Shown here: positions 17,384 to 26,510 of the stretch, in pieces
Layout: the number at the start of each line of letters is the position of its first letter
How positions within the stretch are numbered: the first letter of the stretch is position 1
Source: an uncultured bacterium
GTDB taxonomy: Bacteria; Hydrogenedentota; Hydrogenedentia; Hydrogenedentales; Hydrogenedentaceae
Reading direction: 5' to 3'
DNA length: 55,663 bases
NCBI GenBank assembly: GCA_938014335.1
Contig: CALLRP010000040.1
Location: forward strand, 1 to 55,663
The notes under the pieces: generated by a model
What the model saw: only the letters and a program-made list of their open reading frames with translations
Told to the model about the DNA's origin: nothing
Databases searched by the model: none
Position numbers and translations under genes: made by a program

Positions 17384-18850
17384 CTATCTCTCATCCCATA
17401 AATGTTTTATGTATTCCTGTAGGTAAGGTGTGGCAAATTCTGCTTTTTTTTGTATTCCCTTTAATTTTTGATGACACAAATCATTAAAATAGGAAGGGGA
17501 CTCTTGTTGGAACATTTCATACATGGGAATATACAAGGTATCATTTTTGTGGAATTTTTCTTTCAGGCATTTATTATATATATCAATAGTATAACTATAC
17601 ATTCTATAATCTATCCATTCTCCGCCCCACCATTTTTGGGTTACATACTGGAAATAATTTTTTTCTCGATGGGTCATTTTTGAATAATGGGGTGCGGGCA
17701 TGCTCATAATGGCGAAAGCCACATTTCTTTTCTGGAGGTAATTTTTTATTTTTTCGATGTGGCTGATGACATCATTGAGTATATTTTCTCGTATTTGGTT
17801 ATCAGTCGGCAAGAAATAGAGAGGGAAAACACTGCGAAGTAACTGGGAGTGAATGAGTATTTTTTTTGCTTTATTCAAATTTTTTAGCCAGTAAGGCAAT
17901 AGGATGTGCGTAATGTCGTTGGCACCTTCGCAATAGATGATAAGGTCGGGTTCCATGAGTAAAAAATCGGGTAATCGTAACCATAATTTGTTTGCAGAAA
18001 TACCGGGGATTCCTGCATTAATTACCTCAATTTTATAAGGGTCCTGACTTTGTTGTTGGAGTAGTTTTTCAAGAATGTTAGGGTAGGTTTCTCGTTCCGT
18101 AGGACCTTCTTCGGTGGTAGAACCGCCTATGCATACGATGCGAAAAACATCGGACGGTTTTGGGATTAAAATATCTTCGTCTCGGAAACCGAAATTGTTG
18201 GTATGAAATTCATAGGGGAATAGTTGAGCATGTGGTTTATACTCGAAATAGGGTATTCGCCAGATAGCATCTTTGTCGTCTTTGTTCTGAGAATTGTTTG
18301 ATTTATCCTCCCTATACCAACATATAAGGCTCTCATCGGTGGAATAGTATAAAAAAAAGTCTGAAAGAGTTTGTTCATTGATTGAATATGAGGGGTAATG
18401 TTTTGAAAAGGGTTTGGAGGGAGCCGTCTGGATTTCTTTATTTAGAATATTCTCTAATCCTTCATTAAAATAATTTTTTGAATGGGTTTCGGGGAGGTAG
18501 AGTGTTTTTTTGGTTTTATAAGGAGGTTGAGCAAGTATGGCTATGTGGTAGAAGGAGGCGAATAGTTGTCGGTCATGCTCATCTAATTGAAGGAAAAATT
18601 CGGCACGATTGGAATACCATTTCTCCATATCCGGAATGGGGAGTTGAGTTGTGAGTTGGGCTGTATTTTCTGGAAGAGGGTCGCTATGGCTCCATGGGGG
18701 TTGATTGTTCAGAGAGAGGATTAAGGGATTGGTTTTGCTAACTATGAATTTGTAGACGCGAATGGAAACTTCCATCAATAAAAAGGCAAGTATCAACCAA
18801 AGTAGAAGGATGAATATTTTTATTGCGCTTTTAATTAAATTGGATTTCAT
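17384..18850 (-). CDS. Membrane-anchored SGNH hydrolase (copy 2)
   Basis: A 488-residue paralogue of the next gene downstream. One N-terminal helix (about 8-30), a variable outer region, the lead-in TNNFGFRDEDILIPKPSDVF, then SGNH blocks: Ser244 in CIGGSTTEEGPTERETYPN, NAGIPG, Asn311 in CEGAND, and Asp-x-x-His in NDLCHQ near the C-terminus. The shared STTEEG-x-ETYP-LLE stretch links both copies and sets them apart from common GDSL esterases. Its ATG overlaps the stop of the upstream GT-TPR gene in ATGA, implying coupled translation. Acyl editing of a glycan made by the linked glycosyltransferase is a reasonable guess, not shown. Confidence 0.8.
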   Translation of the reverse strand: MKSNLIKSAIKIFILLLWLILAFLLMEVSIRVYKFIVSKTNPLILSLNNQPPWSHSDPLPENTAQLTTQLPIPDMEKWYSNRAEFFLQLDEHDRQLFASFYHIAILAQPPYKTKKTLYLPETHSKNYFNEGLENILNKEIQTAPSKPFSKHYPSYSINEQTLSDFFLYYSTDESLICWYREDKSNNSQNKDDKDAIWRIPYFEYKPHAQLFPYEFHTNNFGFRDEDILIPKPSDVFRIVCIGGSTTEEGPTERETYPNILEKLLQQQSQDPYKIEVINAGIPGISANKLWLRLPDFLLMEPDLIIYCEGANDITHILLPYWLKNLNKAKKILIHSQLLRSVFPLYFLPTDNQIRENILNDVISHIEKIKNYLQKRNVAFAIMSMPAPHYSKMTHREKNYFQYVTQKWWGGEWIDYRMYSYTIDIYNKCLKEKFHKNDTLYIPMYEMFQQESPSYFNDLCHQKLKGIQKKAEFATPYLQEYIKHLWDER

Positions 18851-21060
18851 GGAGTTGTCGGGGCATGAGGAGTTTTATTTTGCAGTCGTTCTAATTCGGT
18901 AGCGGGTCGGAGGTCTGTGGGGTCTAAAGCAATGGCTTTTTTGAAGTATTCGATGGCTTTATCCTGATTTCCCAGTCCGAGATAGGCTCTTCCCATACAG
19001 GTGTGAGCGAACGAGTCATTGGGCAATAAATGGAGTGCTTTTTCGAGTGCAGAGATGGCGGGTTCATATTGTCCTCTGTTGATTTGAATATCCGCGATGT
19101 TAATCCAGTTCCAGGGATATTGTGCAGGTTTTAGTTCTACGGCGGTTGTGAATGCTTCGATAGCCAGGTCCCACTCTTGTAATTCTTTATAGGACATGCC
19201 TAAATAGGAATAAGCCTGGGCATAACCGGGGTCAAGTTGAATTACATGCTTACAAGTATCTACCGCAGACCCGAAATCTTTAACTCGCCAGAATTCCAGA
19301 GCCAGGGCACATAGGTCTTCTAATAGAAGAAGGGATTTTTTATCGAATGTTTTTCCGGAGGTTTGGGGAGGATATATCTGATGATACACCACGACTCTTT
19401 GTATTCCTGGAAATTCCACATAATCATAAATAATACCTTTTTCTTTTAAATATTTTTCAAAATGGTATAGAGGTGCAGATTCGAAGTAATCACTTTGAAC
19501 TACTATCCATAATTTAGCGTTGGGTCTTCGTTGTGGAAAGAGTTTTGTGATGAGAAATTCGGCTATCTCGGCTGTGTTTTCAAATTGTGAGCCATAGCAG
19601 ACGATATTCGGGACGGGACCTAAATTATAAAGGAAGACACGTTTCCATAACTCGTTATTTACAAGGATTATGTCTTCTGTTTTTGAATTTTGTTTAATAA
19701 ACACTCCTGCGTTTTTCCAGTCTGTATGTTGAGGTTTTCCGAGAATTAAAGTTGCCTGGTACAGATAAAGAAGCAGGAATGCTACGAGAAGGGAGCGTTT
19801 TGCCCATTTCCAACGGTCCATGTTGGTGATGGCATAACCAATAATAAGATAAAGGGCAATCGAGCTGTGAAGGGTATACCGTGGCATAATACACGGACGC
19901 CAGAGATGTGAAATTAGGTATAAGAATATCGGGGGAAATAGCCACCAGAGGCAAAAGAGTATGATAAGCGTATTTCTTTCTTGTGGGGTATTATTATTTT
20001 GTAAAGTTTTATTTGCGATGTCTTTCTGGAAGTGGGATTTGATTGCCCAAATCAAGCAGAGAATATATAAAATAACCATGACACCGCCGATGAAATAGCG
20101 TTGAGCTACGATGGTGCGGGCTGTATCTTTGCTGAAGAAATTCATCCAGAAGTTTGGCTCCGCACGGAGTTGATAGGTCCAGCCGATACAATCATCGGCA
20201 AAGAGGTCGCCGGTAAATTCGCGGAGGGTCGGAATTTTCATCCAGGTGGAAGTCATGTCCGGGGACCAGAAGTTAATGGTCAGAATATATAAGACGGAGG
20301 GGAGTGAGATGATAAAGAGAGGGATTGCCCACTTTAATAAGAAAAGAAGTTCTCGTTTAAAGTTTTCTTTGAGGAAAGATTGTGATGAATTCTTTATAAA
20401 AAAATCCCATGCTTGAAGGAGGAAGCGGTCTATAAATAGGTATAGTCCCTGGACCATAATAACAAGTGTAGCAAATGGGTGTGTCCAGAGAAGGAGGAAA
20501 GTAACAATCAGGTAGTAAATGAATATTTTACGCTTTCTTTCCCGATACCAGTAGATGAATAGGAGCATGGAAAGAATAGTGAGTAAAGTGAATAAACTAT
20601 ACATACGGATTTCTTGCGAGAATTGTCGGTGTATGGGGGACAGAGCTACTAAAAGGCAAGCAATAATGCCTGCGGAGGGATTGATACTTGTATTCCCCAG
20701 AATGAATGTGGCATAAACCACAGTTAATCCTATGAAAACGGAAAGTAAGCGGAGGGAATAATAGGATTCATCAATGTAGGTATGCCATAAATACTCTATT
20801 GCGTAGTATAAAGGCATGGTGGCGGGGTCCATAGAACGGTTTTTTATCAGGAAATGAAGGATGTTCACAGAGGGCTCGTAATGGACACCTTGCGCCCAAC
20901 GGGTGAAATCGGGAGAGGTTTCGTATTCTGCTAAGGGTTTTAAATGTACCACACTACTAAATTCATCCCACCATATTGATTCATAACTTAAACCAATAGA
21001 GCGGTATAAATAACCTGCAAGAAGGATAAGAAATAAACAAATAAATGTTTTTGTATTCAT
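18847..21060 (-). CDS. GT39-type membrane glycosyltransferase with C-terminal TPRs
   Basis: A 737-residue protein. The first 500 residues form a polytopic glycosyltransferase of the ArnT/PMT type: signal-like first helix, the acidic motif YESIWWDEFSS in the first outer loop (WWDE is the common GT83/GT39 form), then about ten further helices and an outer domain. Residues from about 590 carry three to four TPRs (YAQAYSYLGMSYKELQEWDLAIEAF, SFAHTCMGRAYLGLGNQDKAIEYF). It thus repeats the domain plan of the much longer gene 3 kb away. It leads a minus-strand operon with two SGNH genes. The 5' gap of 130 bases must hold divergent promoters. Sugar donor is probably a polyprenyl-phosphate sugar; acceptor unknown. 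Confidence 0.8.
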   Translation of the reverse strand: MNTKTFICLFLILLAGYLYRSIGLSYESIWWDEFSSVVHLKPLAEYETSPDFTRWAQGVHYEPSVNILHFLIKNRSMDPATMPLYYAIEYLWHTYIDESYYSLRLLSVFIGLTVVYATFILGNTSINPSAGIIACLLVALSPIHRQFSQEIRMYSLFTLLTILSMLLFIYWYRERKRKIFIYYLIVTFLLLWTHPFATLVIMVQGLYLFIDRFLLQAWDFFIKNSSQSFLKENFKRELLFLLKWAIPLFIISLPSVLYILTINFWSPDMTSTWMKIPTLREFTGDLFADDCIGWTYQLRAEPNFWMNFFSKDTARTIVAQRYFIGGVMVILYILCLIWAIKSHFQKDIANKTLQNNNTPQERNTLIILFCLWWLFPPIFLYLISHLWRPCIMPRYTLHSSIALYLIIGYAITNMDRWKWAKRSLLVAFLLLYLYQATLILGKPQHTDWKNAGVFIKQNSKTEDIILVNNELWKRVFLYNLGPVPNIVCYGSQFENTAEIAEFLITKLFPQRRPNAKLWIVVQSDYFESAPLYHFEKYLKEKGIIYDYVEFPGIQRVVVYHQIYPPQTSGKTFDKKSLLLLEDLCALALEFWRVKDFGSAVDTCKHVIQLDPGYAQAYSYLGMSYKELQEWDLAIEAFTTAVELKPAQYPWNWINIADIQINRGQYEPAISALEKALHLLPNDSFAHTCMGRAYLGLGNQDKAIEYFKKAIALDPTDLRPATELERLQNKTPHAPTTP

Positions 21061-21190
21061 ACGTGTTTTTAATTCTACATCATATATACAACTTTTTATA
21101 TTTCAGATTATTTATAATAACATATCAGTACCAAGGTTAAATATCTCATAGAGATGTATGGTTGTATAGTAAACAGAATGGAGTATCTGA

Positions 21191-22408
21191 ATGAAATCTT
21201 TTTTGAAGAATATGTTTCTGGTTGTATGTTCAATTGTCGTTGTTATCCTATTGACCTTGATACTGGACCGTGTTTTGGGGCACGCAATCCCGAAACCTTT
21301 TCCGGAGGGGACACATGATTTGATTTTTCCTCCGTTATCACATCAGGAATTTGCCTCCGTTGATTTTACATATGTGGTAGAAACGAACTCTCTGGGGATA
21401 CGCGACCGTGAAGTGGAAAAACCCAAAAAGGCAGACCATTATCGTATCATAGCGGTAGGGGACTCGTATACTTATGGTTGGGGTGTGAATATTGAAGACA
21501 CATGGTTACGCAGACTGGAACAGCGAATATCATTAAATGGACGAACTGTTGAAACGGTTAATTTAGGAAAGCCGGGGACGGGACCTCCGTTCTATGCAGA
21601 AATTACACGCACCGTTGTCCCTTTGTTAGAACCGGACTTAATTTTAGTGGGGATTTTACAGGGGAATGATATTGCTTCTTCCGGGGCAGAAGGTCTGGAA
21701 CAGGTAGGTTCGGGACTTATCCGCTGGACAAGGTTGTTGTATCCGAATTTTGTGCGAACAGTTGAGATGATGCAATTATCGCGTTCTCTTGAAAAGCGGA
21801 CGCAAGAGCGACCGCCTGAAAAAACAACGGCGGAAGATAATGCTCGCTGGTCAGCAAACACCGCAAAAGAATTTTATGAAAAAATGACGGCAGAAGAGAA
21901 GGAACGATTTGCTCAGTTGGACACGGAAGTAAAGCAGGCTTTTTTTGATGGGATGTTAAATCCTTATATGATTGACCTCGCTTTGAAAAATAAACATATC
22001 TACACATTAACGCTGAAACCCGAAGACCCGTGGATACAGCAATGTATTGGGAACATGGCAAAGGCATTACAAATTATAAAATCTGTGGCAAATCAATCGG
22101 GAGCCCGGGTTGCCGTTGTCAGCATACCGGATGGACCTTATGTCAACGAAGTGGCATGGAAGAATATACAGCGGGTCGGTTTTGATGTGGTTCCTGAGAT
22201 GCTAACTTCCGAAGCCCCCGATAAAGTTATTCAAATGGCATGTGAAAAGGCAGGTATGCCTTGTTTTACGGTTTCGGAGGCATTTCGAGAACGGAGACAG
22301 GAGCCTGATTTGTTTTTCACATTGGATGGGCATTTAACCGCCAAAGGGCATCAATTATTGGCGGAGACACTTGCTCCGAAACTTCAAAAGTGGTTGAATG
22401 AAAAATGA
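21191..22408 (+). CDS. Membrane-anchored SGNH/GDSL hydrolase (copy 3)
   Basis: A 405-residue protein with one N-terminal helix (7-26) and an outer SGNH domain. Block I is VGDSYTYGWG with Ser92, block II is NLGKPGTG, block III is QGND with Asn159, and block V is DGHLTAKG near residue 385 (Asp and His of the triad). The lead-in TNSLGIRDREVEKPKK mirrors the FGFRD-KPK lead-in of copies 1 and 2, so all belong to one family. GGAG sits seven bases before the ATG. It is divergent from the GT-TPR/SGNH operon and overlaps the next SGNH gene by four bases. Confidence 0.82.
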   Translation: MKSFLKNMFLVVCSIVVVILLTLILDRVLGHAIPKPFPEGTHDLIFPPLSHQEFASVDFTYVVETNSLGIRDREVEKPKKADHYRIIAVGDSYTYGWGVNIEDTWLRRLEQRISLNGRTVETVNLGKPGTGPPFYAEITRTVVPLLEPDLILVGILQGNDIASSGAEGLEQVGSGLIRWTRLLYPNFVRTVEMMQLSRSLEKRTQERPPEKTTAEDNARWSANTAKEFYEKMTAEEKERFAQLDTEVKQAFFDGMLNPYMIDLALKNKHIYTLTLKPEDPWIQQCIGNMAKALQIIKSVANQSGARVAVVSIPDGPYVNEVAWKNIQRVGFDVVPEMLTSEAPDKVIQMACEKAGMPCFTVSEAFRERRQEPDLFFTLDGHLTAKGHQLLAETLAPKLQKWLNEK

Positions 22409-23553
22409 ATGAGATGGAGAAAAAGATAAGCAAATCAAAGTTTGTTGTTTTTACTTTCTTACCTCTGATTATTTTACTATTCAGTCTGGAATTTATTGCC
22501 CGCATAATAGAGATATGGGTTCCACCTATGGTTATGGACATCGGATTGGGATTTACGGAGGAATCACGACTGTTTATACCCGACCCTCGTGATAGTCGTT
22601 ATTTAATAACACATCCGAATAAGACGGTTGCCTTTCAAAATCAGCGATTTCCAAGACAAAAACAAGCGGGAACGCTCCGTATATTTTTCCTGGGTGGTTC
22701 TTCTGTGAACTATGTTCACTACGAATTGCCTGATTTGGCGGAACGATTGAAGAAACAATTAACGCCTAAATACAAAGAAGTTGAAATTATTAATTGTGGG
22801 GGACTTTCTTATGGTACTCACAGGTTAGTGCTAATTGCTCGCGAGATTATTAACTATGAACCCGACCTTATAATGATATACTCCGCTCATAATGAGTTTG
22901 AGGAAATAGAACAACTTCATTTGGCTCGCGTGCAAACGACCACATTACAACGAATGTTATACGCATCTGGAATGATGCGTTTTATTCGTGACCGTTTTGC
23001 TAAATATAAAATATCTCAATTAGAAGCGGAACATAATCGTAGAATGCTTACTCAATCTCTTCCCGATGCAGGCAAAGGGTGGAATCATGTGTTTACTCCT
23101 GAAGAAATTGCTGAACGAATGGAAAAATATAAACAAAACTTAAATGAAATTATTTCACTCTGCAAAGAAAAAGGGATTAAAGTTATTATTGCCACAGTCC
23201 CCTCTAATTACATAAAACCGAATTTAATGGGAAAAAGTGCGGAGGAATATGAACAGGTTTTGCAACTTGTCAAAGAGGAAAAATATAAAGAAGCGTATGA
23301 ATTAGGGAGGAAAATCATTCGGGAGACTTCTCCAAGACATCAGTCTTCAGACCTTGAAAATAACATTGTGAAAGAACTTGCTGAACAACATGATATTCCC
23401 GTAGCAGATGTTTTATCAGCAGTAGAACAGGCAGAACCCCACCATATACCTGGAGAAACTCTTTTTAACGACCATTGCCACTTAAATTCTACTGGCAATA
23501 AAATTATGATACATACCTTTGAAGAAAAAGTTATGCAAGTACTCTCGCAATAA
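22405..23553 (+). CDS. Membrane-anchored SGNH hydrolase (copy 4, HNEF type)
   Basis: A 382-residue protein with one N-terminal helix (12-32). SGNH blocks: LGGSSVNYVHY with Ser99, NCGGLSYGTHR, Asn163 in YSAHNEFEE, and NDHCHLNSTGN near 366-376. The GGSS and YS-HNEF motifs define a subgroup different from copies 1-3; in other genomes this subgroup is often fused or linked to TPRs and membrane glycosyltransferases. The start overlaps the preceding gene in ATGA. Substrate unknown; action on an extracytoplasmic acyl-glycan is inferred from anchoring and neighbours. Confidence 0.8.
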   Translation: MNEMEKKISKSKFVVFTFLPLIILLFSLEFIARIIEIWVPPMVMDIGLGFTEESRLFIPDPRDSRYLITHPNKTVAFQNQRFPRQKQAGTLRIFFLGGSSVNYVHYELPDLAERLKKQLTPKYKEVEIINCGGLSYGTHRLVLIAREIINYEPDLIMIYSAHNEFEEIEQLHLARVQTTTLQRMLYASGMMRFIRDRFAKYKISQLEAEHNRRMLTQSLPDAGKGWNHVFTPEEIAERMEKYKQNLNEIISLCKEKGIKVIIATVPSNYIKPNLMGKSAEEYEQVLQLVKEEKYKEAYELGRKIIRETSPRHQSSDLENNIVKELAEQHDIPVADVLSAVEQAEPHHIPGETLFNDHCHLNSTGNKIMIHTFEEKVMQVLSQ

Positions 23554-23632
23554 TACCGATTAGATATTTCATTTATCTTATCATAAATTTATGGTGCACG
23601 TATTCTTGTTCATTTTAATTATGAAATACAAT

Positions 23633-23662
23633 TTGATATTGGATTGTTTTTTTATATATACT
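23633..23662 (+). promoter_or_regulatory. Sigma-70-type promoter of the persulfide locus
   Basis: TTGATA (23633-23638), an 18-base spacer and TATACT (23657-23662). The likely start falls inside the palindrome that follows. Confidence 0.55.
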
Positions 23663-23681
23663 TATACATAGTATATGTATA
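23663..23681. promoter_or_regulatory. Candidate operator palindrome over the transcription start
   Basis: TATACATA, 3 bases, TATGTATA: a perfect 8-3-8 inverted repeat directly after the -10 box and 29 bases before the repressor start codon. The position is ideal for autorepression by the CsoR/CstR-type protein it precedes. It is more AT-rich than known CsoR operators, which carry G/C tracts, so the link is inference. Confidence 0.45.
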
Positions 23682-23710
23682 GAAAATAAACATAAGGAGA
23701 AAAAATAATA

Positions 23711-23989
23711 ATGAAAGAAAAGGATAAGAAAGAAAAGATAATAGAACGGCTCAATCGGATTGAGGGGCAAATTCGGGGATTGAAAATAATGATTGAAAAA
23801 GAAAGACCTTGTTTTGATGTATTAAAGCAGGTATCTGCTGTTCGGGGAGCCCTTCGTTCTTTAGGACAGGTTATTTTGCAAGAACACCTAAATGAATGTA
23901 TTGTTTCATTTGGTCAGGATAAGAAAAAAATCGAAGAATTTAAGAAAAACCTTATTCAATTATTTTCTAAAATTTGTTCCCATGAGTAA
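23711..23989 (+). CDS. CsoR/CstR-family transcriptional repressor
   Basis: A 92-residue all-helical DUF156 protein. RLNRIEGQIRGLKIMIE (14-30) is the family DNA-contact signature. Sensor residues are Cys34, His59 and Cys63 with the 25 and 4 spacing of copper-sensing CsoR; the two Cys alone also match the persulfide sensor CstR. The downstream gene encodes a rhodanese/TusA/DsrE fusion, as in CstR-controlled loci, so response to persulfide or sulfide is more likely than copper here, but the His keeps Cu(I) possible. AAGGAG lies 11 bases before the ATG. A promoter with a palindrome precedes it, suggesting autoregulation and joint transcription with the next gene, 47 bases away. Confidence 0.88.
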   Translation: MKEKDKKEKIIERLNRIEGQIRGLKIMIEKERPCFDVLKQVSAVRGALRSLGQVILQEHLNECIVSFGQDKKKIEEFKKNLIQLFSKICSHE

Positions 23990-24036
23990 TTGTAATAACA
24001 AAATAATATTTAACTTAACATAAAGGAGAGTAGTTT

Positions 24037-26481
24037 ATGAACAAGAAACGAGTCATTATCGTAGGTGGAGTAGCCGGTGGAATGAGTTGTGCTACCCGTC
24101 TTAAAAGATTAAATGATAATCTGGAAGTGATTGTATTTGAAAAAGGGGGAGATGTTTCGTATGCCAATTGTGGTATGCCCTATCATATTGGAGGCATTAT
24201 TCCGGATCGCTCTTCCCTTTTAGTCCAAACTGTTAAGGGATTACAGGGTAGGTATGGATTAGATGTTCGTACTCATCATGAAGTTATTGCTGTCAATCGT
24301 GAGAAAAAAGAGGTTACAGTTCGGAATTTAACTAATAATACCGTTTTAACTTTTCCATATGATGTTCTTGTTTTAGCAACAGGTTCTATTCCTCTTGTTC
24401 CACCTATTCCAGGAGCAGATAATCCTAAGGTTTTTGTATTAAATCATTTAAGCGATATGGATAAAATCATTGCTCAACTTCCCGATAGCAAGCATATATG
24501 TGTAATAGGGGCAGGATTTATCGGATTAGAATTAACAGAGAATTTGAGACATCGAGGAATGGAGGTATCCCTCGTAGAAATGCAAGACCACGTCATGCCC
24601 CGAATGGATTCGGAAATGACCGTTCCTATTCTCCAAGAACTATTGTTAAATAAGGTTAATGTTTATTTACAGGAGACAGCCCAGAGAATTGAAGATGGGC
24701 GGGTCATTCTGAAAAGTGGGAAGACAATACATAGTGATTTCGTTTGTATGTGTGCAGGGATTCGACCCAATAGTCAATTAGCCAGAGATGCTGGGTTGGA
24801 ATTATCTAAAACAGGACATATTCGTGTAAACGAATATATGCAAACAAGCGACCCGTATATCTATGCAGTGGGTGATGTGGTTGAAGTAGCAGATGTTATC
24901 ACCGGTGGAAGGTGTGCTGTTCCATTAGCGGGGCCTGCTAACCGACAGGGGCGTGTTTGTGCTGACCATATCTGTGGACGAAATACTTCTTTCGGAGGTA
25001 TTCAAGGAACCGGGATAGTCAAGGTATTTAATCTTGCAGTGGCCCAAACGGGTATTACAGAGAGTCAAGCAAAGGCGTTGTCTCTTCCCTATCGAAGGGC
25101 TTATATTCACCCGATGCAACATCCGCGATACTATCCGGGAGCACAACCGGTGAGTGTAAAGATATTGTTTAATGATGAAGGACATATATTGGGTGCACAA
25201 GTAGTGGGGTCTGAGGGTGTGGAAAGTATGATAAATACGCTGGCGATGGCAATTCGTCATCGGAAGACGGTTTATAACCTTGAAGATGAGGAGCTGGCTT
25301 ATTCACCGCAATGGGGAGGTGCGAAGCATGGAATAAATATGGTGGGGTATGTAGCATCGAATATACTGCGAGGCGATGTAGAGGTTGTTGAAGCAGATAA
25401 TATTCCTGCGGATGCATATGTTCTGGATGTGCGCGAACCTGCGGAAGCGGAGGCAGGTGCTATTCCGGATGCAACACTTATTCCTGTAGACCAATTGCGG
25501 AGCCGTGTATCAGAAATTCCGAAGGATAAGGTTATTGTAACCTACTGTGCTGTCGGTTTACGGGGCTACATTGCTTATCGTTTCTTAAAACAGCAAGGAT
25601 TTCAAGTATTGAATTTGAATGGTGGTTATCGCACATGGTCATGGTTTCATAAAAAACCGGCTATGACTACCCCTCCTCCTTCTACAGGTATTCCAAAATC
25701 CGAAACCGCACCCGCGGATGATTCTGTTGTTGTTCCGGAAAAACATCGATTGGATGTTTCCGGAATGCAATGTCCGGGACCTATATTGAAAGTAAAACAA
25801 GTTATGGAGAAGCTTCGCCAGGGTGAGGTACTGGAAGTGTATGCGACTGATGTGGGTTTTACTTGCGATGTTCCAGCATGGTGTGAAAAGACGGGGAATC
25901 GAGTTTTACAGGTTCGCCCTGAGGGGAAAGGGTATTTCGTTGAGATTGTCAAAGGACAGGAACAACAGAAAAGTTCAATGGAAATTGTGAGTTCATGTGA
26001 AGTACCTGGCCAAAAAGCCATAACGATCATTTGTTTCTCCAACGATTTAGACCGTGTCATGGCGGGTTTTGTTATAGCAAATGGTGCTGTAGCAATGGGG
26101 TATAAAACTACTCTTTTCTTTACCTTCTGGGGGTTAAATGTCCTGCGTAAGGAGATGAAAGTAAATGTAAAGAAGAGTTTTTTAGAAAAAATGTTTGGAA
26201 TGATGATGCCCCGTGGAGTGAATAAGTTAAAACTTTCCCGGATGAATATGGGTGGAATTGGGACACAAATGATGAAGTATGTAATGAAGACAAAAAATGT
26301 GATGACTTTACCTGAATTAATGAAAAGCGCAAAAGATGCAGGGGTCCATTTAGTAGCATGTTCGATGTCCATGGATGTAATGGGAATCAAAAAGGAAGAG
26401 TTAATTGATGGAGTTGAAATCGGAGGGGTGGGTTATTATTTGGGTGAGGCTGGAAATGCAACTATCAATTTGTTTGTTTAG
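24037..26481 (+). CDS. CoA-disulfide reductase-rhodanese-TusA-DsrE2 fusion
   Basis: An 814-residue, four-module sulfur-transfer protein. Residues 1-445: FAD/NAD(P)H disulfide reductase of the CoA-disulfide/persulfide type, with GGVAGG at 10-15, the single redox Cys45 in YANCGMPYHIG and a second nucleotide site CVIGAGFIGLE. Residues 450-540: rhodanese with Cys504 in TYCAVGLRG. Residues 570-640: TusA-like domain with Cys579 in GMQCPGP. Residues 660-814: DsrE2-like domain with Cys775 in VACSMSMDVMG. All four active cysteines are kept, so sulfane sulfur could pass within one chain while CoA or polysulfide disulfides are reduced. Related fusions are known in other phyla. AAGGAG precedes the ATG. 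Likely controlled by the CsoR/CstR protein upstream. Confidence 0.9.
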   Translation: MNKKRVIIVGGVAGGMSCATRLKRLNDNLEVIVFEKGGDVSYANCGMPYHIGGIIPDRSSLLVQTVKGLQGRYGLDVRTHHEVIAVNREKKEVTVRNLTNNTVLTFPYDVLVLATGSIPLVPPIPGADNPKVFVLNHLSDMDKIIAQLPDSKHICVIGAGFIGLELTENLRHRGMEVSLVEMQDHVMPRMDSEMTVPILQELLLNKVNVYLQETAQRIEDGRVILKSGKTIHSDFVCMCAGIRPNSQLARDAGLELSKTGHIRVNEYMQTSDPYIYAVGDVVEVADVITGGRCAVPLAGPANRQGRVCADHICGRNTSFGGIQGTGIVKVFNLAVAQTGITESQAKALSLPYRRAYIHPMQHPRYYPGAQPVSVKILFNDEGHILGAQVVGSEGVESMINTLAMAIRHRKTVYNLEDEELAYSPQWGGAKHGINMVGYVASNILRGDVEVVEADNIPADAYVLDVREPAEAEAGAIPDATLIPVDQLRSRVSEIPKDKVIVTYCAVGLRGYIAYRFLKQQGFQVLNLNGGYRTWSWFHKKPAMTTPPPSTGIPKSETAPADDSVVVPEKHRLDVSGMQCPGPILKVKQVMEKLRQGEVLEVYATDVGFTCDVPAWCEKTGNRVLQVRPEGKGYFVEIVKGQEQQKSSMEIVSSCEVPGQKAITIICFSNDLDRVMAGFVIANGAVAMGYKTTLFFTFWGLNVLRKEMKVNVKKSFLEKMFGMMMPRGVNKLKLSRMNMGGIGTQMMKYVMKTKNVMTLPELMKSAKDAGVHLVACSMSMDVMGIKKEELIDGVEIGGVGYYLGEAGNATINLFV

Positions 26482-26510
26482 TAGGAATGTATAATAAAAT
26501 ATAATTTATT

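Noticed and set aside
25647..26390. 247-codon minus-strand frame
   Set aside because: Antisense to the TusA and DsrE2 modules of the sulfur fusion, whose motifs are intact; composition is that of a shadow frame.
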